From Cryomorphaceae bacterium (GTDB lineage Bacteria; Bacteroidota; Bacteroidia; Flavobacteriales_D; Crocinitomicaceae), in assembly GCA_027485365.1 (NCBI GenBank), contig JAIXRD010000008.1, positions 1 through 7,760 on the forward strand: a DNA stretch of 7,760 bases, in the 5' to 3' direction. Positions 6,931 to 7,760 of the stretch are shown here, piece by piece. The translations under genes were made by a program, and so were the position numbers. Below the pieces are notes generated by a model. The model was given only the letters and a program-made list of their open reading frames with translations. It was not told where the DNA came from and did no database searches. How positions within the stretch are numbered: position 1 is the first letter of the stretch; each line of letters starts with the position of its first letter.

Positions 6931-7760
6931 TTGAATAATCGGTTGATTTTAGGAATTGAATCGTCATGTGACGATACATCGGCTGCCGTTCTGAGAGGAA
7001 CGCAAATCCTCGCGAATATAACGCACACCCAGTTGATTCATGAAGCATATGGAGGCGTAGTTCCCGAATTAGCAAGCCGCGCACACATAGAGCACATTGT
7101 ACCCGTAGTTAAGCGAGCAATAGAGACAGCAAATGTTTCCTTAAAAGATATTGATGCCATTGCCTTTACCCAAGGACCTGGCCTAATGGGTTCACTCGTG
7201 GTTGGAACCTCTTTTGCCAAAGGGCTCGCGCTGGCCTTGAACAAACCCTTGATTGGGGTTCATCACATGAAGGCTCATATTTTAAGCCATTTCATTACGC
7301 ATGAAGGAATGACCCCGCCTACTTTTCCATACCTATGCTTAACCGTAAGTGGTGGACATACGCAAATCGTTGTGGTTCATGATGCCTTGAACATGGAAAT
7401 CATAGGAAAAACAATCGATGATGCAGCGGGCGAGGCCTTCGATAAGGCGGCTAAAATGTTGGGATTACCATATCCGGGCGGACCGCTCATTGACCATTAC
7501 GGAAAGACCGGGAATCCTATAGCATTCAGCTTTGCTGAACCGAATATTCCGGAGTTGAACTTTAGCTTTAGTGGGTTAAAAACATCCATTCTATATTACT
7601 TAAAAAAAGAAGTCGCCAAGAATTCTGAATTCATAACAGAAAACCTTAATGACCTTTGCGCATCCATTCAGCACAGCATCACGGATATTTTATTGAAAAA
7701 ACTTAAAAAAGCGCAGGAACAAACCGGGATAAAGTGTATTGCGGTAAGTGGAGGCGTATC
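6931..7760 (+). CDS. tsaD: tRNA N6-adenosine threonylcarbamoyltransferase TsaD, partial (C-terminus beyond right edge)
   Basis: TsaD (Kae1/Qri7/YgjD family) transfers the threonylcarbamoyl group from threonylcarbamoyl-AMP to A37 of ANN-decoding tRNAs, acting in the cytoplasm with TsaB and TsaE. The reading frame is open to the right edge, giving 276 complete codons of an expected 335-345. Counting from TTG 6931, the signature motifs are LGIESSCDDTSAAV at 7-20, YGGVVPELASRAH at 40-52, QGPGLMGSL at 81-89, HHMKAH at 111-116 with metal ligands His112 and His116, VSGGHTQ at 139-145, DDAAGEAFDKAAK at 163-175, YPGGP at 181-185, FSFSGLKTS at 211-219 and SGGV at 273-276. An in-frame TGA at 6910-6912 limits the start, and no ATG or GTG lies between it and the conserved core. 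TTG 6931 gives the usual N-terminal length; TTG 6943 is the alternative. The gene is divergent from tamB across 24 bases. Identity is certain; the start is not. Confidence 0.95.
   Translation, partial: MNNRLILGIESSCDDTSAAVLRGTQILANITHTQLIHEAYGGVVPELASRAHIEHIVPVVKRAIETANVSLKDIDAIAFTQGPGLMGSLVVGTSFAKGLALALNKPLIGVHHMKAHILSHFITHEGMTPPTFPYLCLTVSGGHTQIVVVHDALNMEIIGKTIDDAAGEAFDKAAKMLGLPYPGGPLIDHYGKTGNPIAFSFAEPNIPELNFSFSGLKTSILYYLKKEVAKNSEFITENLNDLCASIQHSITDILLKKLKKAQEQTGIKCIAVSGGV

Noticed and set aside
7038..7244. 68-codon open frame on the minus strand
   Set aside because: It lies wholly antisense to tsaD, whose plus-strand frame shows uninterrupted family motifs. Its composition is what an antisense frame of that gene gives.
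1..7760. Search for mobile elements, CRISPR arrays, tRNA/rRNA, riboswitches, defence genes or an embedded novel system
   Set aside because: The window is almost entirely filled by four well-behaved housekeeping-type genes. I saw no terminal inverted repeats, regular spacers, structured RNA or shift in base composition.

Overview
The window looks like core chromosome of a Bacteroidota bacterium, probably in or near the Flavobacteriia or a related marine/freshwater lineage. The evidence is AT-rich DNA, start codons without Shine-Dalgarno sequences but with A-rich leaders, matches to the Bacteroidota -7 promoter element TAnnTTTG, and a very long TamB-type protein of the Bacteroidota form. The lineage is inferred from these traits; no marker gene was compared.

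The layout is simple and gene-dense. Three genes lie head to tail on the minus strand. They are read in the order tamB-like (6906 to 2362), acyl-CoA carboxylase biotin carboxylase subunit (2369 to 882), and sucC (836 to the left edge, where it is cut). The first two overlap by 8 bases and the last two are 45 bases apart, so the three probably form one transcription unit. On the plus strand tsaD starts at about 6931 and runs off the right edge. Its only credible start codons are TTG. Only 24 bases separate tamB and tsaD, and this gap appears to hold the -7 box of tamB, while the tsaD -7 box lies inside the first codons of tamB.

Functionally the window combines cell-envelope biogenesis (TamB), CoA-ester carboxylation (biotin carboxylase), the TCA cycle (succinyl-CoA synthetase beta) and tRNA modification (TsaD, t6A37). 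The carboxylase and SucC could meet metabolically if the carboxylase acts on propionyl-CoA: methylmalonyl-CoA is isomerised to succinyl-CoA, the SucCD substrate. That link is inference. No RNA genes, mobile elements, CRISPR arrays, defence genes or extended repeats were seen, and no stretch over 50 bases lacks a gene. I found no convincing evidence of an undescribed system. The points worth checking are the compact divergent promoter, the non-ATG tsaD start, the tamB-carboxylase overlap, the isolated carboxylase subunit, and the charged tail of TamB.
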